From Pseudooceanicola nanhaiensis (GTDB lineage Bacteria; Pseudomonadota; Alphaproteobacteria; Rhodobacterales; Rhodobacteraceae): a stretch of 64,000 nucleotides of DNA. Made by a program: the position numbers and the translations under genes. Positions 25,091 through 36,012 of the stretch are shown here, in pieces. The stretch's first letter is position 1; each line of letters opens with the position of its first letter. The notes under the pieces were generated by a model. It saw only the letters and a list, made by a program, of their open reading frames with translations. It made no database searches and had not been told where the DNA came from. Location of the stretch: contig NZ_JAIUZP010000008.1 in the NCBI RefSeq assembly GCF_020171315.1, forward strand, positions 62,001-126,000. Direction: 5' to 3'.

Positions 25091-25651
25091 ATGTCGAACT
25101 TCCTGCTGCGCGATCCCGACTGCATCCTGATCCACATCCCCAAGACCGGCGGGTCCTCGATCCGGCGCGGCGTCTGGCAAAGCCGCTACGACGGGCCCGC
25201 CTTCGGCGAGATACCGGCCGACTGGCCACAGGTCTTCCGCTTTGCCTTCGTCCGCCATCCGCTGGAGCGGTTTGTTTCGGCCTATGCGGATTTCACCCAG
25301 ATCCGGGGCTACAAGGGCGACATGGAGACCTTCGCCGCCATCACGATGGACGACAGCATCGCCTATGGCGAAGAGCGCTCGGGCCGGCAGGAGCGCATCC
25401 GCCACCACACGATCCCGCAGACCCATCCGTTCAACTGCCTGCACCTTGCGGACGAGATCTACCGCTACGAGGATTACGCCAACGAGGTGAGCCGCCTTGC
25501 CGCCCGGACCGGCGTCGCGTTCGGCGAACTGGCTCACCGCCGCAAGACCGACCACGCGGGCTGGGAGGCGCAGATCCCCGATGCCCTGCGCGCGCCCCTC
25601 ATTGCGTTCTACGCGGAAGATTTCACCCGCCTCGGCTATCCGCTGCCCTGA
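25091..25651 (+). CDS. Sulfotransferase family protein
   Basis: The 186-residue protein carries the two PAPS-binding signatures of cytosolic/Golgi-type sulfotransferases: the 5'-phosphosulfate loop IHIPKTGGSS near the N-terminus and the 3'-phosphate motif FVRHPLERFVSAYADF. It would transfer a sulfo group from PAPS to a hydroxyl of a carbohydrate or other acceptor. The ATG at 25091 is preferred because it leads straight into the first strand. At 186 residues it is shorter than many relatives, but both motifs are intact. It stands alone; no polysaccharide genes adjoin it, so the acceptor is unknown. Confidence 0.82.
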   Translation: MSNFLLRDPDCILIHIPKTGGSSIRRGVWQSRYDGPAFGEIPADWPQVFRFAFVRHPLERFVSAYADFTQIRGYKGDMETFAAITMDDSIAYGEERSGRQERIRHHTIPQTHPFNCLHLADEIYRYEDYANEVSRLAARTGVAFGELAHRRKTDHAGWEAQIPDALRAPLIAFYAEDFTRLGYPLP

Positions 25652-25730
25652 GGGCGGCGCGTGGCATTGCCCCTTGCCTCTGCCTGTCGCAATTTGCGAT
25701 GAAGGAAGCCCCGAACCGAAAGGGCGCCGC

Positions 25731-26159
25731 ATGGCCGAAAGAGACCCGATCCTCGCGCGCTGCGAATCCCACGGTCTGCGCATGACCGAACAACGCCGCA
25801 TCATCGCGGGCGTGCTGGACAGTTCGCGCGACCACCCGGACGTGGAGGAGCTCTATGCCCGCGCCTCGGCCCGTGATCCGCGGATCTCGCTGGCGACGGT
25901 CTACCGGACGGTGAAGCTCTTCGAGGAATCGGGCATTCTGGAGAAGGTCGATTTCGGCGATGGCCGGGCGCGTTACGAGGACGCGGAGCGCGCGCATCAC
26001 GATCATCTCATCGACATGACCACCGGCAAGGTGATCGAATTCGTCGATCCCGAGATCGAGGCCCTGCAGGAAAAGATCGCCGCCAAGCTGGGCTACAGGC
26101 TCAAGGGCCACCGGCTGGAGCTCTACGGCGTCCCGATTGCCAAGTCCGAGGAGGACTGA
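25731..26159 (+). CDS. Fur-family metal regulator, Mur-like
   Basis: The 142-residue regulator has the Fur winged helix (LRMTEQRRIIAGVLDSS, ISLATVYRTVKLFEESGILEKVDFGDGRARYE) and the metal-binding HHDHLIDMTTGKVIEF. The CxxC zinc-binding cysteines of E. coli Fur are replaced by DMTTG, as in alphaproteobacterial Mur/Fur proteins that respond mainly to manganese. In Rhodobacterales a Mur protein is commonly encoded near eno, as here (1.2 kb away). It would repress manganese uptake genes such as sitABCD, none of which are in this window. Confidence 0.88.
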   Translation: MAERDPILARCESHGLRMTEQRRIIAGVLDSSRDHPDVEELYARASARDPRISLATVYRTVKLFEESGILEKVDFGDGRARYEDAERAHHDHLIDMTTGKVIEFVDPEIEALQEKIAAKLGYRLKGHRLELYGVPIAKSEED

Positions 26160-26324
26160 GACCCCGGCACGCGCTGGCTGCGCGCCCCTCGGAGGTGTGG
26201 CGCAAGGGGTCGAACCACCTGCGCGGGACGACGGTCACAAAGCTGGCATCTCCCGTGAGGGCAGGCTATCAGGCGGCAAGGCCAGCCCCGGCCGCAGCCC
26301 CCTCATCCCTCCGGAGCCTCCCCC

Positions 26325-28605
<2,281 letters not shown>

Positions 28606-28625
28606 GGGATCGGGACAGGACTGAG

Positions 28626-28655
28626 AAAGGGCGCCCCGGGGCGCCCTTTTGTTTT
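28626..28655 (+). terminator. Terminator after eno
   Basis: AAAGGGCGCCCC and GGGGCGCCCTTTT form a nearly loopless, very stable stem followed by GTTTTT, 21 bases past the eno stop. Confidence 0.88.
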
Positions 28656-28771
28656 TGCAGCGGCTGTCTATCGGTTCAGCGGCGGACGGGCCCTCGCCGG
28701 CAGATGCCGTCTCTGGCAGCCACAGGGCAAGACGCTTTCCACGGCGCAGCTCAGCGGCACTGACACCCACG

Positions 28772-28825
28772 AAGGGCAGCGCCGTCCCGCGGGGTGGCGC
28801 ATAAGCGCCGCCCCAGGGGGGCGGG
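28772..28825. repeat. 54-bp dispersed GC-rich repeat, copy 2
   Basis: This copy is identical in all 54 bases and in the same orientation to 14136-14189. A separate GC-rich hairpin (GCCCGGCC TGA GGCCGGGC) follows immediately. It occupies the 361-base gap between eno and the convergent aminotransferase gene; besides this and the two terminators I see no gene there. Confidence 0.75.
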
Positions 28826-28954
28826 TCGGCGCTGCCCGGCCTGAGGCCGGGCGGGACTTTCCAGCGATGTCGAGCCTCGGGCGCTTCCGTTTGGAAGGGT
28901 TCTCTCCGCCGATGCGATGTGCGGAGGACATCCGGACCACCGCCATACAGACAG

Positions 28955-28993
28955 CAAAAGGGCGCGGCCGCCCTTCCGGTCCGACCGCGCCCT
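28955..28993 (-). terminator. Terminator after class III aminotransferase
   Basis: On the minus strand GGGCGCGG and CCGCGCCC pair around a 17-base loop and are followed by TTTTGCTG, 24 bases after the stop codon at 29017. This would close the long minus-strand operon that begins at 39472. Confidence 0.7.
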
Positions 28994-29016
28994 GCGCTCT
29001 TCGTATCACTCCCGGA

Positions 29017-30369
29017 TCAGATCCGGCCCAGCACCTTCTCGACCGTGCTCAGCAGGCGATCCACATGGGCCTCCGTAAAGATCAGCGGCGGGCGGATTTT
29101 CAGGATGTTCGCATCCGGCCCCGTGGCCGAGATCAGCACCCGTTCCTCCCGCATCCCGTTCACGCAGGCCCCGGCGGTTGCCGCATCCGGCGTTTTGGCC
29201 GCGTGGTCGGTCACGAACTCGCAGGCCACGTAGAGGCCCGAGCCGCGCACATCGCCGATCCGGCCGTCCTTCTTGGCGATCGCCTCCAGCCCCTCGCGCA
29301 TCAGCGTGCCCATCTTCAGCGAGTTCTCCTGCAACTTCTCGTCGCGGATTGTGTCGAAGACTGCCTGCGCCGCGGCCACCGCCACGGTGTTGCCGCCGAA
29401 GGTGTTGAAGTAGCGCGTGTCGGCGCCGAAGCCCTCGATCACCTCGTGGCGGATCGCCATGCCCGCCACCGGGTAGCCGTTGCCCATGGGTTTGCCCATG
29501 GTCACGATATCGGGGTCGAGCCCGTGGCGCTGATAGCCCCACATCGCCTCGCCCGAACGGGCAAAGCCCGACTGGACCTCGTCCGCGATGTAGAGACCGC
29601 CATGTTCGCGCACCACGGCCGCGACCGGGGCCAGCAGGTCGGTGGGATGGGAATAGATCCCGTCCGAGGAGAAGAGCCCATCGGCGATGAAACAGGCGAT
29701 CCCGTCGCCGTGGCGTTCCAGTTCGAGGATCTGCGCCTTGACCTCGGCTGCCATCTTCTGCCCCAGCGTGGCGGGGTCGTAACGATAGCTGTCCGGCCCG
29801 GCCACGCGCCGCACCCATGCGCCCAGAGGCGACTTGCCCCCCAGCGAGGGCGAATAGCCCGCCGTCAGATGCGAGTTGCCGTGATAGGCCTCGGCGGTGA
29901 CGATGATCCCGCGCTTGCCGGTCTTGTGCATCGCGATCCGCGTGGCGAGGTCATTCGCCTCGGAGCCGGTGCAGGTGAACATCATGTGCCCGTCCCGCGC
30001 GATCGTGCCGCCGAAAGAGGGCAGCATCGTCTCGGCCAGCGTCAGGATGCTCTCCTGCACATAGCGGGTGTGGGTGCAGAGCACGCCCAGCTGTTTCGTG
30101 ATCGCCTCCACCACGCGGGGGTGGGAATGGCCCAGCGACACCACGTTGTTGTAGGCGTCGAGGTAATCGTTGCCCTCGGGATCGAAGAGCAGCGCGCCCT
30201 CGCCCCGGGCCACGGTCAGCGGCTCCTTGTAGAACAGGCGATAGGCCGGCCCCAGCAGACGCTGCCGCCGCTCGATCCGGTCCGCGAGGACGGGATCGAG
30301 GTCGCGGGTCGTGCCGGGATCGAAGCTGTTGACCATCTTGCCGCCGGAGGGGGCGCTCTGGGTGTTCAT
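29017..30369 (-). CDS. Class III aminotransferase-fold PLP enzyme (AGXT2/phospho-lyase-like)
   Basis: The 450-residue PLP enzyme has the class III fold: YNNVVSLGHSHPRVVEAI, the GSEANDLATRIA phosphate loop, IADEVQSGFARSGEAMWGYQ with D263, and the PLP lysine K293 in TMGKPMGNGYP. The overall pattern resembles AGXT2-type enzymes and the phospho-lyases acting on phosphoethanolamine and phosphohydroxylysine. The next gene upstream, 11 bases away, encodes an APH-fold kinase, the partner expected for a phospho-lyase. The ATG at 30369 was selected over earlier in-frame codons that fall inside the kinase region. It is the last gene of the minus-strand transport/catabolic operon. True substrate is unknown. 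Confidence 0.87.
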   Translation of the reverse strand: MNTQSAPSGGKMVNSFDPGTTRDLDPVLADRIERRQRLLGPAYRLFYKEPLTVARGEGALLFDPEGNDYLDAYNNVVSLGHSHPRVVEAITKQLGVLCTHTRYVQESILTLAETMLPSFGGTIARDGHMMFTCTGSEANDLATRIAMHKTGKRGIIVTAEAYHGNSHLTAGYSPSLGGKSPLGAWVRRVAGPDSYRYDPATLGQKMAAEVKAQILELERHGDGIACFIADGLFSSDGIYSHPTDLLAPVAAVVREHGGLYIADEVQSGFARSGEAMWGYQRHGLDPDIVTMGKPMGNGYPVAGMAIRHEVIEGFGADTRYFNTFGGNTVAVAAAQAVFDTIRDEKLQENSLKMGTLMREGLEAIAKKDGRIGDVRGSGLYVACEFVTDHAAKTPDAATAGACVNGMREERVLISATGPDANILKIRPPLIFTEAHVDRLLSTVEKVLGRI

Positions 30370-30380
30370 GGCAATGTCCT

Positions 30381-31454
30381 TCAGGTGGGTCTGGGCAGGA
30401 GAAGGGCCGAGATCTCCTCGACCGGGCGCGCGATGAACCATCCCAGCTGTCCCCAGCTCGGCCCGGAATTGCGCAGGATGTACTCGCGGTTACTCGGCAT
30501 CAGGGCAGCGCGCCATTCGTTCATCACCGCGCGAAGCAGCACGCGGGCCATGACGAGGTGCGGCACCATGGCCAGCTCTTCCTCGCCGATGGGAGCATGG
30601 GCGGCATAGCCCTCCACCACCGCGCGGGAGGGGGCGAAGATGTCGGCCTCGGGCGGGAACTCCCGCAGCATCTGGTTCATCACGGCGGTGGAGAGGTCGA
30701 TGGCCACCGCGGTTTCCACCACGTCGCCGAAGTCGATGATGCCGGTGATGAACTGAGGCGCGGCGGGATCGCCGACGAGGTTGTTGCCACGGAAATCGTT
30801 GTGCACCACCTGCCGTGGCAGCGCGTCGATCCGCGTCTGCAGCGCAGCCAGCCGGTCAAAGACCGCCTCGGCCAGGGCGACACGTTCGGGCGTGGTCTCG
30901 ATCTGGGTCAGCAGCGGGCGCAGGATGCCCGCATGGCGCACGTCCCAGGCCAGCACGCGGGCCTGCGCGGGATGCGAAAAGGTGGCGAGCGCCAGACGCA
31001 GCTCGGCAAGGGCGCGGCCGTAGTGATACCGCTGGGTGGCGTCCAGCCCGGCATCCTCGACCATCTCGCCCTCGACGTAGGTCATCATCCGCACCATCCG
31101 GTCAGAGCCCGCCAGCCGCGCGATATAGCCGCCCGATGTCAGAGGCACGGCGCGGGGCACGTCGATGGGGAAGCCGGTCTCTTCGAGGTGCCGCAGGGCC
31201 GCGAGTTGGAGGTCCAGCTCGCTCTCGGCCTCGTCGGGGTTGGCCACCTTGAGGATGAAGCGCCCCTGATCCGTGGTCAGGCGGAAGGTGTCGTCCTTCT
31301 CGGTATCCAGCCGGTCGAGCGAGCCTTCCATCCCGTAGAGATCGCGGCAAATGGCTGCGGCCTCCTCGGCGGTCAGACGGGTGAAATCGGTGGCAAGACC
31401 ACCCTGCCCGGCCAGCTCCAGCGCCCGGGTCAACGCTGCATCGCGTTCAGTCAT
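30381..31454 (-). CDS. APH-family phosphotransferase (hydroxylysine kinase-like)
   Basis: The 357-residue cytosolic kinase has the aminoglycoside phosphotransferase/choline kinase fold. N-lobe features include DDTFRLTTDQGRFILKVANPDEAESELDLQLAALRHLEETG, with the nucleotide-binding lysine in FILKV. The catalytic loop reads VVHNDFRGNNLVGD, with Asp and Asn in their usual positions, and the metal motif is GIIDFGDVVETAVAIDLS. Mammalian hydroxylysine kinase is of this type and acts before a class III phospho-lyase; the adjacent PLP enzyme gene fits that pairing. A 61-base gap containing a perfect GC hairpin separates it from the amidase gene. It probably phosphorylates an amino alcohol or hydroxy-amino acid. 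Confidence 0.85.
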   Translation of the reverse strand: MTERDAALTRALELAGQGGLATDFTRLTAEEAAAICRDLYGMEGSLDRLDTEKDDTFRLTTDQGRFILKVANPDEAESELDLQLAALRHLEETGFPIDVPRAVPLTSGGYIARLAGSDRMVRMMTYVEGEMVEDAGLDATQRYHYGRALAELRLALATFSHPAQARVLAWDVRHAGILRPLLTQIETTPERVALAEAVFDRLAALQTRIDALPRQVVHNDFRGNNLVGDPAAPQFITGIIDFGDVVETAVAIDLSTAVMNQMLREFPPEADIFAPSRAVVEGYAAHAPIGEEELAMVPHLVMARVLLRAVMNEWRAALMPSNREYILRNSGPSWGQLGWFIARPVEEISALLLPRPT

Positions 31455-31474
31455 TCTCTTCTGCTTTCGCTGTC

Positions 31475-31500
31475 GGCCGGGCCCGTGACGGGGCCCGGCC
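31475..31500 (-). other. Intercistronic GC hairpin between amidase and kinase genes
   Basis: GGCCGGGCCC and GGGCCCGGCC form an inverted repeat with a short loop. There is no T run, so it is more likely an mRNA-stabilising or attenuating element within the operon than a full terminator. Confidence 0.55.
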
Positions 31501-31515
31501 TGTTGCCTTGAAGCC

Positions 31516-32949
31516 TCAGCCGCGCGGGGCCGAGGGGAAGGCCTCGGGGTGCATCGCCTGATAGGCGGCGGCGAGGGCCAGAACGGTCTCGTCCTCGAAC
31601 CAGCGGCCCACGAACTGCAGGCCAATCGGCAGGCCATCGGCATCGAAGCCGCAGTTCACGGACACGGCGGGCTGCTCCGTCATGTTGAACGGATAGGTGA
31701 AGGGCGACCAGTCGGTCCACTCGGTCATGCCCGAGTCGCGCGGGACGTCCACACCGGCCTCGAAGGCCACCAGCGGCATCGTCGGCAGCATGAGCGCGTC
31801 GTAGGTCTGGTGGAACTTGGCCATCGTGACCTTGAGCTGCGCGCGAACCTGATCGGCGGCGATGAAATCGCGGGCCGACAGCAGGCGCCCCTGCTCGGTG
31901 ATCGAGAGGAATCCGGGGTCCATCTTCTCGCGCTGCTCGGCCGTGGGGTTCGCCTGTTCGACGGCCCAGGCCTGTGCGGCATACCAGAGGTCCAGCAGCG
32001 CCTTCTGCGGCGAGGCGAAGCCGGGATCGGCCTCCTCGACGATGGCGCCCATGGCGGCCATGCGCTCGGCCGCGCGGTCCACGGCAGCGGCGACCTGCGG
32101 GTCAACCGGCGCGCCGGCCAGCGTGCGGGCATAGCCGATGCGCATGCCCTTGATGCCTTCGGGACCCTTGCGGCAGGCCGCGGCGAAGTCCGGCACCTGA
32201 GCGGGCGAGCGGCCGTAGAGTGCGTTGACCGAGGGACCGGCGACCGCGTTCAGGAAGAGGCCCGAGTCCTCGACCTTGCGGGTCAGCGGGCCGCGGTGGG
32301 CCAGTTCAGCCAGACCGGTGGGCGCGGTGGAGGGCACCCAGCCGAAGGTCGGCTTGATCCCGAAGACGCCGCAGAAGGAGGACGGAATGCGGATCGAGCC
32401 CGCCCCGTCAGAGCCTTCGTGCAGCACGCCCATGTTGAGCGCCGCCGCAACGGCCGCACCGCCCGAGGAGCCGCCCGAGGCGCGCGTGATGTCCCAGGGA
32501 TTGGTGGTGTTGCCGCCCACGGGGCCGTGGGTCAGGCCCTTCCAGCCGAACTCCGGCGAGGCGGTGGTGCCGAGGATCGGCGTGCCGGCCTCGCGCAGTT
32601 TCACCACGATCTCCAGATCGGTCTCGGAGGGTTCCGTTTCACCCAGGATCGAGCCCTTGCGGAAGGGAATGCCCTTCACGCGGGTCAGTTCCTTGATCGT
32701 CGCCGGCACCCCGTCGATGGGCGAGAGCGGCTTGCCCGCCTTCCAGCGCGCCTCCGAGGCGCGGGCCTCGGCGATCGCCTCGTCCGCGACCACGGTGACG
32801 AAGGCGTTGACCGCCCCGTCGAACTTCTCGATCCGTGCCAGTGCCGCCTGCACCGCCTCGACCGGCGAGGCCGTGCCCGCGGCATAGGCCGCGGTCAGCT
32901 CGGTGGCGCTCATTTCGCCCAGATCGGTCTTTTCCATCACGTCGGCCAT
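31516..32949 (-). CDS. Amidase (amidase signature family)
   Basis: The 477-residue enzyme is of the amidase signature family, which includes GatA-like and aliphatic amidases. The Ser-cisSer-Lys triad is visible as K86 (TIKELT), S161 or S162 (RASGGSSGGAA) and S185 (DGAGSIRIPSSFCG), with the expected spacings. It hydrolyses a carboxamide to acid and ammonia or amine in the cytosol. No gatB or gatC lies nearby, so it is catabolic rather than a tRNA amidotransferase subunit. It begins 5 bases after the stop of the upstream aminotransferase gene. The likely substrate is taken up by the transporter encoded further upstream. Confidence 0.9.
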   Translation of the reverse strand: MADVMEKTDLGEMSATELTAAYAAGTASPVEAVQAALARIEKFDGAVNAFVTVVADEAIAEARASEARWKAGKPLSPIDGVPATIKELTRVKGIPFRKGSILGETEPSETDLEIVVKLREAGTPILGTTASPEFGWKGLTHGPVGGNTTNPWDITRASGGSSGGAAVAAALNMGVLHEGSDGAGSIRIPSSFCGVFGIKPTFGWVPSTAPTGLAELAHRGPLTRKVEDSGLFLNAVAGPSVNALYGRSPAQVPDFAAACRKGPEGIKGMRIGYARTLAGAPVDPQVAAAVDRAAERMAAMGAIVEEADPGFASPQKALLDLWYAAQAWAVEQANPTAEQREKMDPGFLSITEQGRLLSARDFIAADQVRAQLKVTMAKFHQTYDALMLPTMPLVAFEAGVDVPRDSGMTEWTDWSPFTYPFNMTEQPAVSVNCGFDADGLPIGLQFVGRWFEDETVLALAAAYQAMHPEAFPSAPRG

Positions 32950-32954
32950 CGGTC

Positions 32955-34322
32955 TCAGGCCTCCTCAGCCAGCTCGGCGACCAGACCGTCGAGGGCCCGC
33001 TCAACGGCGTCGAACATGTCGTTGATCTGCTCTTCGGTGATGATCAGCGGCGGGCAGAAGCACAGCGCGTCGCCGATGGCGCGGCAGATGACACCCTGCT
33101 TCAGCAGATGCGCCTGTGCCTTGGGACCGATCAGGCCCGGCTTCTCGCCCGGCTTCAGCTCGATCGCGCCGATCAGGCCCACGCCACGCGACCACAGGGC
33201 CGCCTCATGCGCTTCCAGCTTCTTCAGCCGGGCCAGGAACGGGGCTTCCAGACGCGCGGCATTGCCGACGAGGTCCCGCTCTTCGATGATCTTGACGTTC
33301 TCGAGGCCCACGGCGGTGGCGACCGGGTGGCCCGAGGCGGTGAAGCCATGGCCGAAGACGCCCAGACGGTGGCTCTCTTCCGCGATCGGGCGGTAGAATT
33401 CCTCGGTCATCAGGATGGCGGAGAGCGGCATGTAGGAGGACGACAGCTGCTTCGACGTGGTCATGACGTCGGCCTTGATGCCGTAGGTCTCGCAGGCAAA
33501 CATCTTGCCGGTCCGGCCAAAGCCGCAGATGACCTCATCCGCCACCAGCAGGATGTCGTATTTCTTCAGCACGGCCTGGATGCCGTCCCAGTAGCCCTTC
33601 GGCGGAACGATCACGCCGCCAGCGCCCATGACCGGCTCACCGAACATGGCGGCGATGGTCTCGGGGCCTTCGGCGAGGATCAGGTCTTCGAGCGCCTGTG
33701 CCATGCGGGCCGAGAACTGCTCCTCGGTCTCGCCCTCGAGGTGATCGCGGGGGTAGTCCGGGGTTTCGGTGTGGATCATGCGATCCAGCGGCAGGTCGAA
33801 GCTGGTGTGGTTCGGCGCGAGGCCCGTGACGGAACCGGCGGCGATGGTCACGCCGTGGTAGGCCCGCTTGCGGCCGATGATCTTCTTCTTCTCGGGCTTG
33901 TTCAGCGCGTTCGAGCGGTACCAGATCATCTTGATGATCAGGTCGTTCGCTTCCGAGCCGGAGGAGGTGAAGTGCACCTTCTTGATGTGCTCGGGCGAGA
34001 TTTCCACCAGCTTCTCGGCGAGGTCCACGGCGGGGCCCACGGCCTTGTAGTTGAAGTTGTGGTAATAGGGCAGCTTGCGCATCTGCTGGTAGGCCACGTC
34101 GGCGAGGCGTTCCTCGTCGAAGCCAACGGCAACGGACCACAGACCGGCAAGGCCTTCGATGTACTTGTTGCCGGCGTTGTCGAAGACGTAGATCCCCTTG
34201 CCCTTCTCGATGATCAGGCCGCCCTCGTCCTCATAGCGCTTCAGGTCGACGGAGGGGTGCATGTGGTAGGCGATGTCGCGCGCCTCGGGGGAGTTCGGTG
34301 CGGGTTTGACCTTCGCATCCAT
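32955..34322 (-). CDS. Class III omega-aminotransferase
   Basis: The 455-residue PLP enzyme resembles the (S)-selective omega-aminotransferases and beta-alanine/taurine-pyruvate aminotransferases. Recognisable parts are GLAGLWSVAVGF, the SSGSEANDLIIKM phosphate-binding loop, ADEVICGFGRTGKMFA with D262, and the PLP lysine K291 in TTSKQLSSSYMP. It should move an amino group from an amine or omega-amino acid to pyruvate or a similar acceptor. It lies between the transporter ATPase and the amidase genes in the same operon. The substrate is probably generated from the transported compound. Confidence 0.92.
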   Translation of the reverse strand: MDAKVKPAPNSPEARDIAYHMHPSVDLKRYEDEGGLIIEKGKGIYVFDNAGNKYIEGLAGLWSVAVGFDEERLADVAYQQMRKLPYYHNFNYKAVGPAVDLAEKLVEISPEHIKKVHFTSSGSEANDLIIKMIWYRSNALNKPEKKKIIGRKRAYHGVTIAAGSVTGLAPNHTSFDLPLDRMIHTETPDYPRDHLEGETEEQFSARMAQALEDLILAEGPETIAAMFGEPVMGAGGVIVPPKGYWDGIQAVLKKYDILLVADEVICGFGRTGKMFACETYGIKADVMTTSKQLSSSYMPLSAILMTEEFYRPIAEESHRLGVFGHGFTASGHPVATAVGLENVKIIEERDLVGNAARLEAPFLARLKKLEAHEAALWSRGVGLIGAIELKPGEKPGLIGPKAQAHLLKQGVICRAIGDALCFCPPLIITEEQINDMFDAVERALDGLVAELAEEA

Positions 34323-34348
34323 GGGAGAGTTCCTTCACTGATGGTGTC

Positions 34349-34371
34349 CCCCGCCCGGCCTGCGGGCGGGG
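34349..34371 (-). other. Intercistronic GC hairpin between ABC ATPase and aminotransferase genes
   Basis: CCCCGCCC and GGGCGGGG form a stem in the 78-base gap. It lacks a T tract and probably tunes expression between the transport and enzyme parts of the operon. Confidence 0.5.
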
Positions 34372-34400
34372 TATGCTGATATGCCTGTCGCGGACGGCCC

Positions 34401-36011
34401 TCAGGCCGCCTCTGCGTCCCAGTCCTTGCCCGGGATCGCCTCGATGAGGGACCGGGTGTAGGGGTGGCTGGGGTTGTCGAAGACTTGCGAGCCCGGGCCG
34501 ATCTCGACGCATTCGCCCTTCTGCATCACCATGACGCGGTCACAGATCTGGGCTGCGACGCGCAGGTCGTGGGTGATGAAGACCAGCGAGAGGTCAAGTT
34601 CGCGCTTGAGTTCGTCGAGAAGCTCCAGCACCTGCGCCTGGATCGACACGTCGAGGGCCGAGACGGCCTCGTCCGCGACGATCACCTGCGGCTTGAGCGC
34701 AAGCGCGCGGGCAATGCCGATCCGCTGACGCTGACCGCCCGAGAACTCGTGCGGGTAGCGCTTGCCGGCGCCGGGCAGACCCACCCGTTCCAGCAGGGCG
34801 TCGGCCTCGGCCATGGCCTGATCGACGGGCGTGCCGTGGGCGATGGGGCCGTCCGCGATGGTGCGGCCCACGCGGATGCGCGGGTTGAGCGAGCTGTAGG
34901 GGTCCTGGAAGATCATCTGCACCTTGGCGCGCAGTTCCTGCAATTCCTTGCCCTGCGCCTTGGTGATGTCCTGATCGCCCAGAAGGATCTGGCCCTGATC
35001 GGTGTCCTGAAGCCGCACGAGGCAGCGCCCGAAGGAGGACTTGCCCGAGCCGCTTTCGCCCACGATGCCGATGGTTTCACCGCGGCCGATGGTCAGGTTG
35101 ATGTCCTTCACCGCGTGCACTTCGCGCACCGGACGGAAGAGGCCACCGCCGGAGCGATAGGTCTTGGAGACGCCCTTCACCTCCATAAGCGTTTCGCGCG
35201 CAGGCGCGGCGGCGCGCCCTGCCCGCAGCTTGGGGATCGCGTCGATCAGCTTGCGGGTATAGGGGTGCTGCGGGTTCGACAGCACCGTGGCCGCGGGGCC
35301 TTCCTCGACGATCTTGCCAAGCTGCATCACCGTGACGTGGTCCGCGATCTCGGCCACGACGCCGAAGTCGTGGGTGATGAACATCACGGCCATGTTCCGC
35401 TCCACCTGAAGCGTGCGGATCAGTTCGAGGATCTGCGCCTGCGTCGTCACGTCGAGCGCGGTGGTCGGCTCGTCCGCCACCAGCACTTCCGGCTCCAGCG
35501 CAAGCGCCATGGCGATGACCACACGCTGCCGCTGCCCGCCCGAAAGCTGGTGCGGATAGGCCCGTGCGGCGCGGGCCGGATCGGGCAGCCCGACCTCGGT
35601 CAGCAGTTCCACGGCGCGCTTCTTGCGCTCGGCCGGTTTCAGCAGGCCATGGGCCTCGAAGACCTCGGCGATCTGATCCTCGATCCGCATCAGCGGGTTG
35701 AGGGCCGAGAGCGGCTCCTGGAAGATCATCGCGACGCGGCGGCCGCGCAGGTCGCGCATTTCCTCATCGGTCAGCCCGACAAGGTCACGCTCGCCGAGGC
35801 GGATGCGCCCGTCGGAGACATGGACGCCCTCGGGCAGCAGACCCATCAACGCGTTGGCCGACATGGACTTGCCCGAACCGGACTCGCCCACCACGCAGAG
35901 GATCTTGCCGGGGAAGAGATCGAAGCTGCAGCGATCGACGGCATAGGGACGGTCGGCCCCTTCCGGCAGCGCGATCTTCAGTTTTTCGATACGAACGATC
36001 GGATCGGTCAT
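34401..36011 (-). CDS. Oligopeptide-type ABC transporter, fused double ATP-binding protein (DppD-DppF)
   Basis: The 536-residue protein contains two complete ABC ATPase domains. The first has Walker [12 protein letters not shown] and signature LSGGQRQRV; the second (from about residue 270) has [11 protein letters not shown] and [17 protein letters not shown]. Each is followed by an oligopeptide-type C-terminal extension ([15 protein letters not shown] and [16 protein letters not shown]), the mark of the Dpp/Opp family. In many bacteria these are separate DppD and DppF proteins. The ATG at 36011 overlaps the region just before the DppC-like stop. It energises uptake through the two adjacent permeases. 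Confidence 0.94.
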   Translation of the reverse strand: MTDPIVRIEKLKIALPEGADRPYAVDRCSFDLFPGKILCVVGESGSGKSMSANALMGLLPEGVHVSDGRIRLGERDLVGLTDEEMRDLRGRRVAMIFQEPLSALNPLMRIEDQIAEVFEAHGLLKPAERKKRAVELLTEVGLPDPARAARAYPHQLSGGQRQRVVIAMALALEPEVLVADEPTTALDVTTQAQILELIRTLQVERNMAVMFITHDFGVVAEIADHVTVMQLGKIVEEGPAATVLSNPQHPYTRKLIDAIPKLRAGRAAAPARETLMEVKGVSKTYRSGGGLFRPVREVHAVKDINLTIGRGETIGIVGESGSGKSSFGRCLVRLQDTDQGQILLGDQDITKAQGKELQELRAKVQMIFQDPYSSLNPRIRVGRTIADGPIAHGTPVDQAMAEADALLERVGLPGAGKRYPHEFSGGQRQRIGIARALALKPQVIVADEAVSALDVSIQAQVLELLDELKRELDLSLVFITHDLRVAAQICDRVMVMQKGECVEIGPGSQVFDNPSHPYTRSLIEAIPGKDWDAEAA

Positions 36012-36012
36012 C

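Noticed and set aside
26190-26240. tRNA-like GGGGTCGAACCACC sequence
   Set aside because: It resembles a T-arm loop, but no acceptor, D or anticodon stems could be paired around it.
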